Below, piece by piece: positions 6,697 through 7,869 of a stretch of 7,869 bases of DNA. The notes beneath the pieces were generated by a model. The model was not told where the DNA came from. It saw nothing but the letters and a program-made list of their open reading frames with translations, and searched no databases. The stretch is from the NCBI GenBank assembly GCA_011523115.1, contig WTHO01000199.1, positions 1 through 7,869 on the forward strand, in the 5' to 3' direction. Position numbers and translations under genes: made by a program. The DNA is from Halieaceae bacterium. GTDB lineage: Bacteria > Pseudomonadota > Gammaproteobacteria > Pseudomonadales > Halieaceae. Each line of letters begins with the position of its first letter. Within the stretch, counting starts at the first letter, position 1.

Positions 6697-7348
6697 GCCG
6701 GCAGCGCGCGCGAGGCAGCCAGGTCACGAGTGGGTTTCCCAGCGCGCCGATCGGGCAACCGGCATCGCACCAGCCATCGTATTGGCAACTGCGCCGCCCC
6801 TCATACGGCTCGCTATTGATCGCCAATGGCAGCGGTGAGGTATGCCTACCGGTTTTTTCAAAGCCTCTTGCTAGCACGCGAGACTGGGCAAACAGCGGTA
6901 GCGGCGGCATGGGGTAGGGCGCACCTTGCGGTCGCCAGCGTTCCTGATCGGCATCGCCACTCAGTCCCACCTCGGTTTGGACACGATCATAGTGGGGTGC
7001 GAGATCTGCATAGCTCAGCGGCCAGTCCAGGCCCACACCGTGATCGCTTTGCAGCGTAAAATCCCCTTCATGCATCCGCAGCCACACCCCGTAGTGGTGA
7101 AGTGCTGATCCGCCAGTGCCACTGCCCGCGTTAAACGCATGTCCAATTTTGTGGTCTCCAGATTCCGAGACGGCGGGTTCTGACCATTTGAGTTTTCGGG
7201 CCCAGATTTGTGAGCTGACCAGGTCGCTGAGTTGCCGCGCTGGCCCTGCTTCTAAAACGGTAACCGATTGCCCGCCCTCAGCTAATCGTGCGGCTAACAT
7301 CAGTCCGGAAGCACCGGCTCCTACGATGACAACGTCGCGGCTCTCCAT
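6653..7348 (-). CDS. GMC oxidoreductase, N-terminal fragment (upstream of frameshift)
   Basis: FAD-binding half of a glucose/gluconate/alcohol dehydrogenase-type GMC protein. The Rossmann motif VIVGAGASG (residues 7-15) is followed by Glu33, which binds the FAD ribose. NAGSGTGGSALHHYGVWLR (73-91) is the GMC flavin loop. Cys188, Cys194 and Cys198 form a C-x5-C-x3-C motif before PIGA. The frame follows the family to about residue 215 (TWLPRAR), then reads an unrelated tail to a stop at 6653-6655; the expected continuation is in another frame (5806-6696). There is no signal peptide. The ATG at 7348 overlaps the stop of the upstream small-subunit gene (TGATG, 7350-7346), suggesting translational coupling; a GTG three bases earlier is also possible and better spaced from a GGAG at 7360-7363. 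The substrate is unknown: sugar, polyol, sterol and alcohol oxidation all occur in this family. Confidence 0.87.
   Translation of the reverse strand: MESRDVVIVGAGASGLMLAARLAEGGQSVTVLEAGPARQLSDLVSSQIWARKLKWSEPAVSESGDHKIGHAFNAGSGTGGSALHHYGVWLRMHEGDFTLQSDHGVGLDWPLSYADLAPHYDRVQTEVGLSGDADQERWRPQGAPYPMPPLPLFAQSRVLARGFEKTGRHTSPLPLAINSEPYEGRRSCQYDGWCDAGCPIGALGNPLVTWLPRARCRRATGAQRHGLSGHP
6704..6712 (-). other. Probable frameshift site in the GMC gene (alternating CG run)
   Basis: The two GMC frames must join between the frame-2 stop at 6724-6726 and the frame-1 stop at 6653-6655. Within that interval the family pattern 'TWLPRARAAGVQLEHN' is recovered by adding two bases (one CG unit), or removing one base, inside the alternating C/G run at 6704-6712. 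Two missing bases fit a one-unit dinucleotide slippage. A genuine mutation, a reversible contingency tract, or an assembly or sequencing error would all look the same here. Confidence 0.75.
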
Positions 7349-7869
7349 CACCAGGGTTTCTCCGGCATGATGTGGGCCATGTAGGGTATCCCCAATGCTT
7401 CGAACCCCTCCGGGGTGCCATACGTCACGTCCAGCGCGTCGGCGCGCAACACAAAGAGCATGTAGCTGGCAGGTGGACCCTCCCAGTCAGGCAGGGCATC
7501 ACCCCAAAGCGCGCTGACCACTGCGGAGGTTGACGCATCGGTTTGCAGTGCTCTCTGAAGGTTACTGGCGAGTGACCGATAGAAGTCCGCTTGGGTCGAG
7601 ACATCGACGCCGAGATATTTGCCAATGAGCAGGGATTGTTTGCCGGCTCTCAGTTGAGCGTCCAGATAGGGGGCGATACCCGCCACAGCCGCCCCCGGGA
7701 CCAGCTGCTCAGCGACTGCTTCAATCGCGCTGACCTCGGCGGGAGTGAGCACCTCTGGCGTGAATTTAAGCTCTGCCGCCTGTGCGGGCGTTAGCGTCAG
7801 CCGCTCTCCCATAATGAGGTAAGAGGCGGTGATCAGCGTCGTTGCCATCAGGCCTCGGCGTGTCAGGTC
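7348..7869 (-). CDS. Gluconate 2-dehydrogenase subunit 3-like protein with Tat signal (5' end outside the window)
   Basis: Small partner subunit of a membrane- or periplasm-associated GMC dehydrogenase. The frame is open to the right edge. An ATG at 7848 exists, but reading upstream gives DLTRRGLMATTLITASYLIMG, a twin-arginine motif (Arg-Arg codons at 7855-7860) followed by an uncharged stretch. The real start is therefore probably beyond the window, and the ATG at 7848 is inside the signal peptide. After cleavage the protein reads LTPAEVSAIEAVAEQLVPGAAVAGIAPYLD, typical of subunit 3, and ends YGTPEGFEALGIPYMAHIMPEKPW, a recurring C-terminus in this family. It directly precedes and overlaps the GMC gene. 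In FAD glucose dehydrogenases of Burkholderia type, the small subunit carries the Tat signal and is needed for export of the signal-less catalytic subunit. I infer the same role here. Confidence 0.85.
   Translation of the reverse strand, partial: DLTRRGLMATTLITASYLIMGERLTLTPAQAAELKFTPEVLTPAEVSAIEAVAEQLVPGAAVAGIAPYLDAQLRAGKQSLLIGKYLGVDVSTQADFYRSLASNLQRALQTDASTSAVVSALWGDALPDWEGPPASYMLFVLRADALDVTYGTPEGFEALGIPYMAHIMPEKPW

Noticed and set aside
6653..6726. Programmed +1 frameshifting to make a full GMC protein.
   Set aside because: No known shift signal such as a slow codon with an internal Shine-Dalgarno element is evident, and GMC enzymes are not known to use recoding. Slippage or sequence error in the CG run is simpler.

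Overview
The window looks like chromosomal DNA from a heterotrophic, probably marine, gammaproteobacterium. This is inferred from gene content and a moderately GC-rich composition: a ModF-type dual ATPase, a glutaryl-CoA dehydrogenase, a peroxisomal-type multifunctional beta-oxidation enzyme, and a GMC oxidoreductase paired with a Tat-exported small subunit. No 16S rRNA, tRNA or other taxonomic marker is present, so the placement is tentative. I see no phage, transposon, CRISPR, tRNA or rRNA signal.

Layout, left to right. (1) 1-332, plus strand: the C-terminal 109 residues of a luciferase-like (LLM) flavin oxidoreductase cut by the window edge. (2) 373-795, minus strand: a PaaI/hotdog acyl-CoA thioesterase, convergent with the LLM gene. 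(3) 796-969: a divergent intergenic region with a perfect 8-bp inverted repeat. (4) 970-2382, plus strand: a ModF/PhrA-like protein with two fused ABC ATPase domains, the first of which has lost key catalytic residues. (5) 2379-3563, minus strand: glutaryl-CoA dehydrogenase (gcdH), whose stop codon overlaps that of modF by 4 bp. (6) 3564-3648: a short spacer holding an AT-rich 9+2+9 palindrome just upstream of gcdH. (7) 3649-5742, minus strand: a 697-aa enoyl-CoA hydratase/3-hydroxyacyl-CoA dehydrogenase. (8) 5806-7348, minus strand: a GMC oxidoreductase gene split by a frameshift, almost certainly in a CG-dinucleotide run at 6704-6712. (9) 7348 to beyond 7869, minus strand: a gluconate 2-dehydrogenase subunit 3-like protein whose twin-arginine signal runs off the right edge.

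How the genes fit together. GcdH makes crotonyl-CoA from glutaryl-CoA. The neighbouring multifunctional enzyme can hydrate and oxidise crotonyl-CoA to acetoacetyl-CoA, so the two could perform consecutive steps of lysine, tryptophan or glutarate catabolism. No thiolase, CoA-transferase or regulator gene lies in the window. The GMC protein and its Tat-signal partner resemble the catalytic and small subunits of periplasmic FAD-dependent sugar or alcohol dehydrogenases, in which the signal-less catalytic subunit is exported with the small subunit. A cytochrome c subunit is not seen here.

The points most worth a second look are the degenerate first ATPase site of ModF, the frameshift in the GMC gene, the palindrome before gcdH, and the Tat signal hidden upstream of the first in-window ATG at the right edge. 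I do not see convincing evidence of a wholly new multi-gene system.
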